Counted from the first letter of the stretch, positions 1-7,542 are shown. The stretch is DNA of 11,886 nucleotides from Opitutaceae bacterium (GCA_005787865.1 SXZN01000053.1:1-11886); one strand, 5' to 3'. Notes: a model not told the origin generated them from the sequence alone. Program-made: numbers and translations.

Positions 1-1289
1 CGGAACGGCCGCGGGGCATCGGGCCGAGTTTTGCGCAGCACGATGATGCTGATGCAGACGATGACGAAAGCGAAGAGCGTTCCGATCGAGACCATTTCCC
101 CGAGGATCGAAAGCGGCATCAGCCCGCCGAGAATCGCAGAAAGAACGCCGGTTATGATCGTGGTCACATAAGGGGTCTTAAAACGTGGGTGCACCTTAGC
201 AAAGAACGCGGGGAGTAGGCCATCATTAGCCATCGACAAGAAGATGCGGGGTTGGCCCATAAGCATGACCAAGATAACCGAGCTCAGGCCCGCGATGGCC
301 GCGATGTCCACCACAAAGCGAAGGGCAAATGGGGCGCCGGCAGCTTGCAGGGCATTCACGACGGGGGCGGCGTTATTCAGGTCCGTATATTTCGACATAC
401 CCGTTAAGATGACCGAGATTGTGATGAAGAGCACGGTGCAGATGAGCAAAGAGCCGACGATGCCCATGGGCATATCTTTCTGCGGATTCTTGGCCTCCTG
501 CGCCGCCGTAGAGACCGCATCGAAGCCGATGTAGGCAAAGAAAATAACGGCCGCGCCTTTAAAAATTCCACTCCAACCGAATTCACCGTAAGTCCCTGTG
601 TTGGCGGGAATGAAAGGGGTCCAATTTTTTACGGCTAGGTCGTGGTGGCCGAGAAGATACCAAATACCAAAGCCGATAATGGCCAACAGTACGGACACCT
701 TAGTGACGACCATGTAATTATTAAAGGTGGCTGATTCTTTGATGCCAATCACCAGGAGGCAAGTCAGCACGGCAATGATCCCGACCGCGGGAAGATTGAT
801 GAGGTGGCCGGTGCTGACGAGCTGGCCGTTGACATAATCGAAAGGCGCTTGGGTCAAATGAACTGGCAGCACGATATTAAATTCCTTCAAAAAGGCGACG
901 AGGTGGCCGGACCAGCCGACGGCGACGGTGGGAACGACAAAAAGATATTCCAGGATTAAATCCCAGCCAATGATCCAGGCGAAAAATTCGCCGAGGGTTG
1001 CGTAAGAATAAGTGTAGGCGCTGCCGGAGATCGGAATCATGGCGGCAAATTCTGCGTAGCAAAGTCCGGCAAACAAACAGCCGAGCCCTGAGATCACGAA
1101 AGAAATGGCGATGGCCGGACCCGCATATTGCGCAGCCGCTTGACCGGTGAGGACGAAAATTCCGGCGCCAATAATTGCACCAATGCCGAGGTTAACGAGA
1201 TTCATTCGCGAGAGGCTGCGGCGAAGGCCGACATCCGCCGCGGCTTCTTTTTGCAGGGACTCGATCGATTTAGTTTGGAACAAACTCAT
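1..1289 (-). CDS. APC-superfamily amino-acid permease, CAT/YfnA-like (3' end cut by window)
   Basis: This is an integral inner-membrane transporter that probably takes up amino acids with protons. The reading frame is open from the ATG at 1287-1289 to the window edge: 429 codons, against the roughly 460-490 residues usual for the family, so only the C-terminal end is missing. Residues 37-49 read GAIIGAGIFVLTG, the unwound first membrane helix that contacts substrate in APC transporters. Residues 78-96 (YAEFAAMIPISGSAYTYSY) are the conserved TM3 region. Several further hydrophobic helices follow. The last residues present, LRKTRPDAPRPF, match the cytoplasmic loop before the final helices of cationic amino-acid transporter relatives. 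No Shine-Dalgarno motif precedes the start. The gene lies 49 bp after the polysaccharide-export gene on the same strand. The exact substrate cannot be told from sequence. Confidence 0.93.
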   Translation of the reverse strand, partial: MSLFQTKSIESLQKEAAADVGLRRSLSRMNLVNLGIGAIIGAGIFVLTGQAAAQYAGPAIAISFVISGLGCLFAGLCYAEFAAMIPISGSAYTYSYATLGEFFAWIIGWDLILEYLFVVPTVAVGWSGHLVAFLKEFNIVLPVHLTQAPFDYVNGQLVSTGHLINLPAVGIIAVLTCLLVIGIKESATFNNYMVVTKVSVLLAIIGFGIWYLLGHHDLAVKNWTPFIPANTGTYGEFGWSGIFKGAAVIFFAYIGFDAVSTAAQEAKNPQKDMPMGIVGSLLICTVLFITISVILTGMSKYTDLNNAAPVVNALQAAGAPFALRFVVDIAAIAGLSSVILVMLMGQPRIFLSMANDGLLPAFFAKVHPRFKTPYVTTIITGVLSAILGGLMPLSILGEMVSIGTLFAFVIVCISIIVLRKTRPDAPRPF

Positions 1290-1338
1290 GGGGTAGTGGG
1301 TTGATTTTCAGCCGAAGATTTACGCGGACAGGTTTAAT

Positions 1339-1944
1339 TTAAAAGGCTGAGCGGGGAACTTGAATCGAATCCCCGGGAAAGAGCAGGGGGTCTTGCTCGG
1401 GTTGGCGTTGGGCCAGTTGCACATCAAAATCAGCAGCTTTACGGTCGCGCGTGAGGGTCACGCGCGATTCTTTCGCGTAGAGCGTGAATCCGCCGGCTGA
1501 TTGCACCGCTTTCGCAAGCGTGAGGTCAGGTGACCAAATAATCCGGCCCGGCCGCTGCACCTCTCCACCGATGTAAATATAGCGTTCGGTAACGTTTACG
1601 GACACGTCGAGGGCTTGATAGAATTTTTTGTTAATGTAGGCGTCGCGAATGCCCTGGGATAGTTCGGAGGCGGTTAGCCCAGCTGCGGTGATGGCCCCAA
1701 TGTACTGCAGGCGGATGCTACCTTGTTCGTCAATTTGGACATTGCTGTTGCTGGGCTCGGGAATGCCAAGCAGCGAGACCAGCATGGTGTCGCCCGGCCG
1801 CAATTGGGCTGAAAGGATGGGCGCGGCTATCTTGGGATTGCCGAGCCGAGCGCTGGTCTCTGGGCTGGTCCCAGCGGTTGCGCAGCCTCCCACCGCCATG
1901 GTGAGGAGAAATAACGGAAGGCGTTTCCAGCAAAGCGACAGCAT
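1339..1944 (-). CDS. Wza-like polysaccharide export lipoprotein (Poly_export + SLBB)
   Basis: This small protein of 201 residues probably forms or contributes to an outer-membrane channel or periplasmic collar for exopolysaccharide export. From the ATG at 1942-1944 it begins with a basic, hydrophobic leader and a lipobox ending AVGGC, with Cys21 as the likely lipidated residue. Residues about 46-118 form a polysaccharide-export domain (LRPGD at 48-52, then a GSIRLQYIG strand). Residues about 122-197 form one SLBB-like domain (IYIGGEVQRPG, then LTLAKAVQSAGGF and FPGDSIQVP). Wza itself is much larger and has more SLBB domains and a C-terminal pore helix, so this is a minimal version. An in-frame TTG at 1984-1986 would add 14 residues, but the ATG gives a normal lipoprotein leader. 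No polymer synthesis, Wzc or exosortase genes are visible nearby, so its partners must lie elsewhere. Confidence 0.85.
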   Translation of the reverse strand: MLSLCWKRLPLFLLTMAVGGCATAGTSPETSARLGNPKIAAPILSAQLRPGDTMLVSLLGIPEPSNSNVQIDEQGSIRLQYIGAITAAGLTASELSQGIRDAYINKKFYQALDVSVNVTERYIYIGGEVQRPGRIIWSPDLTLAKAVQSAGGFTLYAKESRVTLTRDRKAADFDVQLAQRQPEQDPLLFPGDSIQVPRSAF

Positions 1945-2054
1945 GCGTGCAACGTAACTGATTGATCGCCCTCGGTGTGGCAACAAACCTTTTAGTTGGG
2001 CTGGCCTTAAGATGAGCAGAGTGAGATTTCCTCGGTGGGGCTCACTCGATTAGA

Positions 2055-2819
2055 TTACCCCCGGCTCCGTTTACCGCGGCTAGGTTTTTCCTCGGCATCG
2101 TCGCTGTCATCGTCCTCAGAATCTTTATCTTCTTTTTCCGGCTTGGCGTCGCCTTCTTCCTCATCGTCATCCCATTTCAGCGAGGCGTCGCCCTTGAGCT
2201 TAGCTTCTTCGCCTTCTTCCACCTCAGGGAGATCATCATCCTCGTCTTCCGCGGAACGCTTTTGGGTTTCGTCCTCATCATCGCCATGACCGGCTGGCAT
2301 GAAATCGAGGATGGCGGTGATTTCTTGAAACAGATGAACGGCTTTGCCCTCGATGAAATCGTTATTTTGCGCTTCGCGGAGTTGGTCTTCTACCTCGTCG
2401 ATGGTGAGCTTCTCTTCGAAATCGAGGAGATCGTTGAGCAGCTTAACGCGGAGGCGGGTAATGTGGTCGAGAAAATCAGCGTAGGGCCCGTTTTCTTCAT
2501 CGATCACATCGGGCAGAGCAAAAAGTTTTTCTTCGGACTCGAGTAAAGGCTGTTTGGTCCGAGCGAGCCGGACGCGGCCTTTGCCCAGATCTTTATTAAT
2601 GCGAAAGGGAATGAAGGCGCGTTCGAAAAGATTGGCGTCGAAGCCGTATTCGCGGAGCGGTTCAACTAGCTCGATGATGTGATCCACTTGCCGCGGATCG
2701 ATAATGCTGAGGCCGTCTACGTCCCAGTGGACGGGATCGCTCGTTTCCCCGACCCACCAATTGTGGTCTTCGCCGAGCCGCACAATGCACCATTCAAGAA
2801 GAGGAGTTCCTTTCGCCAT
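2055..2819 (-). CDS. conserved-type hypothetical protein with long acidic tail
   Basis: I do not recognise a named family. From the ATG at 2817-2819 the protein has 254 residues. Its first ~30 residues are compact and aromatic (LLEWCIVRLGEDHNWWVGE), followed by a region predicted helical up to about residue 176. The last 78 residues are strongly charged: I count 36 Asp or Glu among them, and they end in a short basic stretch (KPSRGKRSRG). There is no signal peptide or membrane segment, so a cytoplasmic location is expected. The acidic tail could bind basic proteins or keep the protein soluble; that is inference. An upstream TTG at 2865-2867 extends the frame by 16 residues, but it sits inside a TTGACA sequence, so the ATG is preferred. 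The gene is divergent from pyrD, with 194 bp between the two starts. Confidence 0.75.
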   Translation of the reverse strand: MAKGTPLLEWCIVRLGEDHNWWVGETSDPVHWDVDGLSIIDPRQVDHIIELVEPLREYGFDANLFERAFIPFRINKDLGKGRVRLARTKQPLLESEEKLFALPDVIDEENGPYADFLDHITRLRVKLLNDLLDFEEKLTIDEVEDQLREAQNNDFIEGKAVHLFQEITAILDFMPAGHGDDEDETQKRSAEDEDDDLPEVEEGEEAKLKGDASLKWDDDEEEGDAKPEKEDKDSEDDDSDDAEEKPSRGKRSRG

Positions 2820-3013
2820 ATAGTTAGAATTCGCTGCACGAAAACGGTTCGGTTCCGCCCTTGTCAAATCTTGAAACGCATAATCGCATAAATTCTTTTA
2901 CAACCGTGCCCGTGAGGAAATTTTTGGCGGCAGGGTGGGCCGAGGGGCTGAAATAACAAGATCAAAGATTTTGCCCCCGGGTCGCCGGCGCGCGCTTGTA
3001 ACTTAGCGCATAA

Positions 3014-4093
3014 ATGCCAGCGTTTCCGCCCATGGGTTGGCTTTATCAAAACGCAATCAAACCAGCGCTCTTCCGCCTCGATGCAGAGCAGGCGCATGAG
3101 CTGAGCGTGCATGCGCTCGCCCTTCTGGGGCGGGTGCGTCCGCTTTGTGCTGCCTTCGAGCGGCTCCAGCAACTGCCCGCGGCGGCCTATCGGCCGATTA
3201 ATTTTTGTGGGCTGCAATTCCCTAATGCCGTTGGCCTGGCCGCCGGTTTTGACAAGAATGGCTGGGCTTGGCCCGCGGCGGCTGCTTTGGGCTTTGGGCA
3301 TGTGGAAATCGGGACGGTTACGTTGCATGCGCAGCCGGGTAATCCGCAGCCTCGGGCTTTTCGCTACCCCGCCGAGGGCGCCGTGATCAATCGGATGGGT
3401 TTCAATAATGCGGGAGCGGCCGCGTTGGCGGCACGGCTGGCTCGATTGCCGGGGCCCGGCCAACGAACAATTCCGCTCGGGATTAATTTAGGTAAAAGTA
3501 AAGTAGCCACGCTCGATCAAGCGACCGAAGATTATCTCGGTAGCTTTCGCTTACTGGCCGATCACGCCGATTATCTCGTCGTTAATGTAAGTAGCCCGAA
3601 CACTCCGGGGCTGCGCGAATTGCAGGATGCGGCCTGGCTGAAACCGTTGCTCGCGGCGCTGGTGGCCGAGAATCAAGGGCGCGTCGCGGCGGGCAAAGCG
3701 CGCCGCCCCTTGTTGCTGAAGATCGCGCCGGATCTCACTTTTTCGCAGATCGATGCCGCGCTGGGCGTGATCGCTGAGCTGAAGCTGGATGGTATCATTG
3801 CCACCAACACCACGCTGGCGCGACCCGGCGCATTCGCCACGGTTAACCAAGCGGGCGGGCTAAGCGGGCGGCCGGTACGGTCGCGCTCCACCGAGATTAT
3901 TAATTATATCGCGCGGACCACGCAGGGACGTCTGCCCATCATTGGGGTGGGTGGCATCATGGACGAGGTCTCGGCCGGCGAGAAAATGGATGCAGGGGCG
4001 TCTTTAGTGCAGCTTTATACTGGTTTGATTTACCGCGGGCCATTTTTTGCCGCGGAAGTGGCCCGTGCCCTAGCGGAACGGCAGCGAAAGTAA
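3014..4093 (+). CDS. pyrD: dihydroorotate dehydrogenase (quinone), class 2
   Basis: This flavoenzyme oxidises dihydroorotate to orotate, the fourth step of de novo pyrimidine synthesis, and passes electrons to membrane quinone. At 359 residues it has the class 2 length. The N-terminal ~45 residues form the amphipathic helices that associate with the membrane in this class. Visible motifs are GLAAGFDKNG (74-83), NRMGFNN (126-132), NVSSPNTPGLR (191-201, with Ser194 the expected catalytic base), LLLKIAPD (233-240, FMN-binding Lys236), ATNTT (263-267) and IIGVGGI (309-315, FMN phosphate site). The serine rather than cysteine base supports class 2. Two starts are possible: ATG at 3014 or ATG at 3032 (MGWLYQNA). 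Neither has a ribosome-binding motif. The gene stands alone on the plus strand and converges on cysE. Confidence 0.97.
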   Translation: MPAFPPMGWLYQNAIKPALFRLDAEQAHELSVHALALLGRVRPLCAAFERLQQLPAAAYRPINFCGLQFPNAVGLAAGFDKNGWAWPAAAALGFGHVEIGTVTLHAQPGNPQPRAFRYPAEGAVINRMGFNNAGAAALAARLARLPGPGQRTIPLGINLGKSKVATLDQATEDYLGSFRLLADHADYLVVNVSSPNTPGLRELQDAAWLKPLLAALVAENQGRVAAGKARRPLLLKIAPDLTFSQIDAALGVIAELKLDGIIATNTTLARPGAFATVNQAGGLSGRPVRSRSTEIINYIARTTQGRLPIIGVGGIMDEVSAGEKMDAGASLVQLYTGLIYRGPFFAAEVARALAERQRK

Positions 4094-4172
4094 GCTGTTC
4101 TTCGTCGGCCCGGCGATTCCGCGCCGCCGCGCGCGATCAATTTCTGGTTCTTAAGACCGGAATGCCCCGCTA

Positions 4173-5090
4173 TTAAATCATCCAATCGCTGGCATCTACG
4201 CCGGGGGTATCTTTTTTCTGCCGGGGACGAATCACGAGATCTTCGCCTTTATAATAAGCGATGCGGTGCGCCGGGACAGATTCGAGTAACCAAACATTGC
4301 CGCCGATCACCGTATGCGCCCCGATACGCGTGTCGCCGCCGAGGATCGTGGCATGCGCATAAATGGTCACGTGATCTTCGATGTCGGGATGGCGCTTGCC
4401 GCCTTTGATGGGGAGACCGGTACCATCAACCTCGAATGATTTGGCGCCCAGGGTTACGCCTTGATAAAGTTTTACGTGGTGGCCGATGGTCGCGGTCTCG
4501 CCGATGACGACCCCCGCACAGTGGTCGATAAAGAAATGCGTATCGATTTGGGCGCCCGGATGAATATCGACTCCCGTGCGCTCGTGCCCGTATTCGGTGA
4601 GCATGCGGGGCAGCAACGGGACTTGCAGCTGATAGAGTACATGCGCGATGCGCTGGAGCGAGATGGCAAGGACGCACGGGTAAGCGACAATGATTTCTTC
4701 TATGCTGCGAGCCGCGGGGTCGCCTTCGTAGGCCGCGGTGACGTCCGTTTGCACGATCCGGCGAATTGCGGGTAATTGGGTGAGAAGATCGGTGGCGATC
4801 CGCCGAGCGTTGCTCGTGGGGTCAGCATCACGCGAGAAGCGCAGGCTTTTTTCTAATTCCGTGGTTAGGCGCTGGTCGATCTTGGCCAAGAGACGATCCA
4901 ACCAGGCCGGGACATCTTTTTGGGCTAAGCTGCTTTGTTCGAAATAACCGGGAAACAGCAGATGCATGAAATCACGGGCCAGTTCCGCTACGCTGTCTTG
5001 GGATGGCAAGTTGACTCCATCGAGATGGTTGATGCCCCCATCCCGCGCGTAAGATTCCAGCAGGGCTTGTTTGATCGAGTGGGGGTTCAT
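4173..5090 (-). CDS. cysE: serine O-acetyltransferase
   Basis: This enzyme transfers acetyl from acetyl-CoA to L-serine to make O-acetylserine, the carbon skeleton for cysteine synthesis. At 305 residues it is somewhat longer than E. coli CysE. Residues 1-165 are the helical N-terminal domain. From about 172 the left-handed beta-helix begins (TGVDIHPGAQID), with hexapeptide repeats running to about 270. The expected catalytic pair is Asp175 in VDIHP and His190 in IDHCAG. GETATIG and LYQGVTLGA are family signatures, and a loop at 217-234 ends in GGKRHP, as in other serine acetyltransferases. The C-terminal ~40 residues (AYYKGEDLVIRPRQ onward) do not resemble the E. coli tail, which is involved in feedback inhibition and binding of cysteine synthase. 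The gene has its own likely promoter just upstream and appears monocistronic. Confidence 0.95.
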   Translation of the reverse strand: MNPHSIKQALLESYARDGGINHLDGVNLPSQDSVAELARDFMHLLFPGYFEQSSLAQKDVPAWLDRLLAKIDQRLTTELEKSLRFSRDADPTSNARRIATDLLTQLPAIRRIVQTDVTAAYEGDPAARSIEEIIVAYPCVLAISLQRIAHVLYQLQVPLLPRMLTEYGHERTGVDIHPGAQIDTHFFIDHCAGVVIGETATIGHHVKLYQGVTLGAKSFEVDGTGLPIKGGKRHPDIEDHVTIYAHATILGGDTRIGAHTVIGGNVWLLESVPAHRIAYYKGEDLVIRPRQKKDTPGVDASDWMI

Positions 5091-5108
5091 GGCTGAATGG
5101 AGTTAAAT

Positions 5109-5137
5109 ACTATCATGCGATTTGATCCACTGGTCAA
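5109..5137 (-). promoter_or_regulatory. putative sigma-70-like promoter of cysE
   Basis: On the minus strand a TTGACC (5132-5137) is followed after 17 bases by GATAGT (5109-5114). These match the -35 and -10 consensus at five and four of six positions. The cysE ATG begins 18 bases after the -10 box, so the untranslated leader would be short. This is consensus matching only. Confidence 0.4.
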
Positions 5138-5260
5138 ATGTGTTGGGGCGGATCTTCGTCATATCTAGACCAACAGCTGGCCGGTGTGATCTTCGCAGTA
5201 AAGAATCGGCGCGCTCAACTAGCGTGATTTCTTCAACTGGGAGATGTTTACAGAGGCCGA

Positions 5261-5277
5261 TTTCCTCATTGAGGAAA
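5261..5277 (-). other. 7-bp hairpin immediately 3' of tRNA-Leu
   Basis: TTTCCTC and GAGGAAA pair perfectly around a three-base loop, two bases after the encoded CCA of the tRNA. No U-tract follows on the minus strand, so it is not a standard intrinsic terminator. It might act in 3'-end processing or be chance. Confidence 0.35.
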
Positions 5278-5279
5278 AG

Positions 5280-5364
5280 TGGTGCTCGGGACAGGACTCG
5301 AACCTGCACGCCTTACGGCACACGCACCTCAAACGTGTGTGTCTACCAATTCCACCACCCGAGC
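5280..5364 (-). tRNA. tRNA-Leu, anticodon GAG
   Basis: The minus strand folds as a complete class II tRNA of 85 bases. The 7-bp acceptor stem pairs GCTCGGG with CCCGAGC, followed by discriminator A and an encoded CCA. The D-arm contains GGTGGTGGAATTGGTAGAC, typical of leucine tRNAs. The anticodon stem CACGT/GCGTG encloses the loop TTGAGGT, giving anticodon GAG, which reads CUC and CUU. A variable arm (GCC-GTAA-GGC) and a T-arm with TTCGAGT follow. An open frame running through this region on the plus strand is therefore not coding before 5549. Confidence 0.97.
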
Positions 5365-5384
5365 GTTCCAACTTTGGAAGGGTG

Positions 5385-5413
5385 AGATAGGTAAATCCAT
5401 TCCGGCTTGTAAA
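5385..5413 (-). promoter_or_regulatory. possible promoter of tRNA-Leu
   Basis: On the minus strand TTTACA (5408-5413) is followed after 17 bases by CTATCT (5385-5390), 20 bases before the mature tRNA 5' end. The -35 box matches well and the -10 box only weakly. Position fits a tRNA promoter with a short 5' leader for RNase P to remove. Confidence 0.3.
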
Positions 5414-5517
5414 GCCCCGAAATGCGCTTGCTTCGAGGTTTCTTCTATGGGCAAACTAAGCACCTCCCGCACATCTGACCTGATGCTGCGGATCACCAAG
5501 CACACCTCCGCAATTAC

Positions 5518-5539
5518 ACGGGTTAACTACGCCCGTTTT
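5518..5539 (+). other. small hairpin with T-run before the 5549 start
   Basis: ACGGG (5518-5522) pairs with CCCGT (5532-5536) around a nine-base loop, and four T residues follow. It ends ten bases before the ATG of the 641-residue gene. The 5-bp stem is too weak to call a terminator confidently, but the position would suit an attenuator-like or translation-masking leader structure. Confidence 0.2.
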
Positions 5540-5548
5540 CCGCCCTTC

Positions 5549-7474
5549 ATGGACGATATCAAGCCTGCCAACGAATCCAACGACTCTGGTTTAAACAAAC
5601 TCGACCTAAGTCAGTTGCAATCTTTCAGCTTCGGCACCCAGTGGTCTGAAGTTAAGCCCGTGTCCCCCGCGGGACGCCGTGAACGCGATTTCGATCGCCC
5701 CGGTCGCCGCGATGACGCAGGTGGGCATGGGGCGCCGCCTCGTGACCGCCGCTCGTTTCAAAAACCGAGTGGCCCCACTCCTGGTGGGGCTGGTTTTGCC
5801 CCTGGCGCTCCGAATCGGGAAGGTCAGCCTCAAGGTGTCGACCGTCGCCGCTTCGACCGCGGAGCTCCTCAAGCAGGTGATCGTCGGCAAGATTTTCATG
5901 GCGAAGATCGCCGCGAGGGCGGTGGTCAGTCGTTCGATCGGGGTCCTTATATTAGTCCCTATTTCGTGGCGACTTGCTATCCCGAGGACACCGGCTTTGC
6001 GGCCATGGTGAAAGCGGTTCGTGCCTCCTGCCGTACTTATCAGCTGTTTGAGATCACCAAAGCGGTCTTAGAGAAAAATGATCGCTTCATTGTCGTGCTC
6101 CAGCGCGCTCGCGCGGAGCGGCCCATGCGTCAGAGCCGCGCCCCAGAAGGAGCGGCGATCGCTGAAGGTTCGACGGAGTCGGCGAGCAAACCTGCGCAGG
6201 AAAAGCTCAACCCGATGTACATGTCGCAGCCTGATCATCTGCCTTTTGATACGGAAGAAGCGGCGATCCAACACGTCTTGAGTAATAATCTCGGCGCATT
6301 TTTCGACCTGCAAGAAGTGGAGATCGAAGCCCCTAAAGGAAATTTCCCCATTATTAATAAATGTGGAATTACCGGTGAATTGCTCGGGCCACCGAATCAT
6401 CATCGGTATCAGCAAGTTTTACAGCAGCACCATGAGGCTAAACTCAGCCGCATGCCGTTTGAGCGCTTCCGTGAAAGCATCATCTCAGCGCGCGAACCTG
6501 AGGTGCTCGCCGCTTGGATGGAAAAAATGAAAAAAGCCACGCGCTACACGTGGAAAACGCCGGCGGCAAAAGCGCCCGTTGTAGCCGCGAGTGAAGGGGC
6601 GGCTCCTGCTGAGGCTAATATTACAGAGGCCGCCGCGCCCGAGACGGTGGCCCCCGTGGCGGAGACACCCGCGCCGGACGCCCCTCCGCCGATCAGTTTC
6701 GACACCATCGAGGAAGCTCGCCTGCATCTGCTCGCTAACGTTCGCGATAAATTAGTGCGCGCCGTCGAGAATGTGCGTTTCCAAGGCAAGTTGATTGAGA
6801 AACTGCCTGTGGGTGAAATTCGTCGCGCGCTGGAGGGCCACGTCGAACGCCAGCGTCGTTTCCCGCTCGACACCGCCAACGCGCTCCGCGGTCGTCTGCG
6901 CCGCGAGAGTTTTACGATCTTCAAGAAAGGGTCCCGCGGCGTCTCCTATGTTTGCGCCGTTAAACGCCGCTTCCGGATTCCGGGCCAAGTATTCTCCGAG
7001 ACCATTACTAAGCTCATCGATTTTATTGAGAAAAATCCGATGGTGCACATGAAGGATCTGCCCAAGGGTTTTCTTGCGATCGAGATTCCCGTAGCAGCAC
7101 CAGTTGCCGCGGTTCCGGCCGCCGAGCCCGTCGCGCCAGCAGTTGCTTTGACGCCTGAGCAGTCAGAAAAGCTGCGCAAGATGAGCAATGATCTTCGTTG
7201 GCTCGTCATGGAAGGCTACGTCACTGAGTTCTCGGACGGTAAGTTATTTGCCCCGCCGCCTATGGCGCCCCAAGCCGCGAAGCGCGCTGAGGCCGGCGAA
7301 GACGAAAACGACCCGGTGGATTTCCCTGAGGCCCCGAGTGCCGCGGCGGCCCCAGCGACTGCAATCGCGGCGGTCGTTCCCGCTCCTGCCACCGAAGTTG
7401 CGGCGACTGCTGCTGAGCCGGCCGCTGCCGCCGAAATTCCGGTGGCGCCAGTGATTGAAGAGCCCAAGCCATAA
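5549..7474 (+). CDS. modular conserved-type hypothetical protein, R/G/D-rich N-terminus and Ala/Pro linkers
   Basis: I do not recognise a named family. The ATG at 5549 gives 641 residues; the frame stays open upstream but runs into the tRNA-Leu gene, which excludes an earlier start. The layout is as follows. Residues 37-132 are low-complexity and rich in Arg, Gly, Asp and Pro, with recurring DRR and FDRG. Residues 133-188 form a compact segment (YISPYFVATCYPEDTGF). Residues 233-336 form a second folded segment starting FDTEEAAIQHVL. Residues 337-382 are an Ala/Pro linker. Residues 384-510 form a third segment starting FDTIEEARLHLL, rich in basic residues. Residues 536-570 (LRWLVMEGYVTEFSDGKLF) resemble part of a winged helix. 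The tail from 572 is Ala/Pro/Glu-rich. No signal peptide or membrane helix is seen. The basic, disordered and possible winged-helix parts suggest nucleic-acid binding, which is inference. A strong terminator follows. Confidence 0.85.
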   Translation: MDDIKPANESNDSGLNKLDLSQLQSFSFGTQWSEVKPVSPAGRRERDFDRPGRRDDAGGHGAPPRDRRSFQKPSGPTPGGAGFAPGAPNREGQPQGVDRRRFDRGAPQAGDRRQDFHGEDRREGGGQSFDRGPYISPYFVATCYPEDTGFAAMVKAVRASCRTYQLFEITKAVLEKNDRFIVVLQRARAERPMRQSRAPEGAAIAEGSTESASKPAQEKLNPMYMSQPDHLPFDTEEAAIQHVLSNNLGAFFDLQEVEIEAPKGNFPIINKCGITGELLGPPNHHRYQQVLQQHHEAKLSRMPFERFRESIISAREPEVLAAWMEKMKKATRYTWKTPAAKAPVVAASEGAAPAEANITEAAAPETVAPVAETPAPDAPPPISFDTIEEARLHLLANVRDKLVRAVENVRFQGKLIEKLPVGEIRRALEGHVERQRRFPLDTANALRGRLRRESFTIFKKGSRGVSYVCAVKRRFRIPGQVFSETITKLIDFIEKNPMVHMKDLPKGFLAIEIPVAAPVAAVPAAEPVAPAVALTPEQSEKLRKMSNDLRWLVMEGYVTEFSDGKLFAPPPMAPQAAKRAEAGEDENDPVDFPEAPSAAAAPATAIAAVVPAPATEVAATAAEPAAAAEIPVAPVIEEPKP

Positions 7475-7495
7475 GCTCGGGGTCCATTCATTTTT

Positions 7496-7524
7496 AAAGC
7501 CCGCTTTTACGAGCGGGCTTTTTT
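7496..7524 (+). terminator. intrinsic terminator of the 641-residue gene
   Basis: AAAGCCCGC (7496-7504) pairs with GCGGGCTTT (7513-7521) in a perfect 9-bp stem around an eight-base loop, and the T-run continues to 7524. It lies 22 bases after the stop at 7474. On the opposite strand the T-tail is broken, so it would be weaker for the convergent tsaE transcript that ends at 7543. Confidence 0.93.
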
Positions 7525-7542
7525 ATGCCCACGCGGCCTCCA

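Noticed and set aside
2839..2867. TTGACA on the minus strand (2862-2867) as promoter of the acidic-tail gene
   Set aside because: The -35 match is perfect, but the expected -10 position reads TTTTCG, so there is no supportable pair.
2055..2867. TTG start for the acidic-tail protein
   Set aside because: The ATG 48 bases downstream starts a compact, conserved-looking N-terminus, and the added residues show no feature.
2864..3463. 199-codon minus-strand open frame
   Set aside because: It is antisense to pyrD, whose conserved motifs are on the other strand.
4111..4126. Hairpin CGGCG/CGCCG between convergent pyrD and cysE as terminator
   Set aside because: It has a five-base stem and no T-run on either strand.
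5103..5309. 68-codon minus-strand open frame between tRNA-Leu and cysE
   Set aside because: It begins inside the tRNA gene and has no recognisable features or start signal.
5279..5548. Upstream extension of the 641-residue protein
   Set aside because: The extension crosses the tRNA-Leu gene, so the open frame there is fortuitous.
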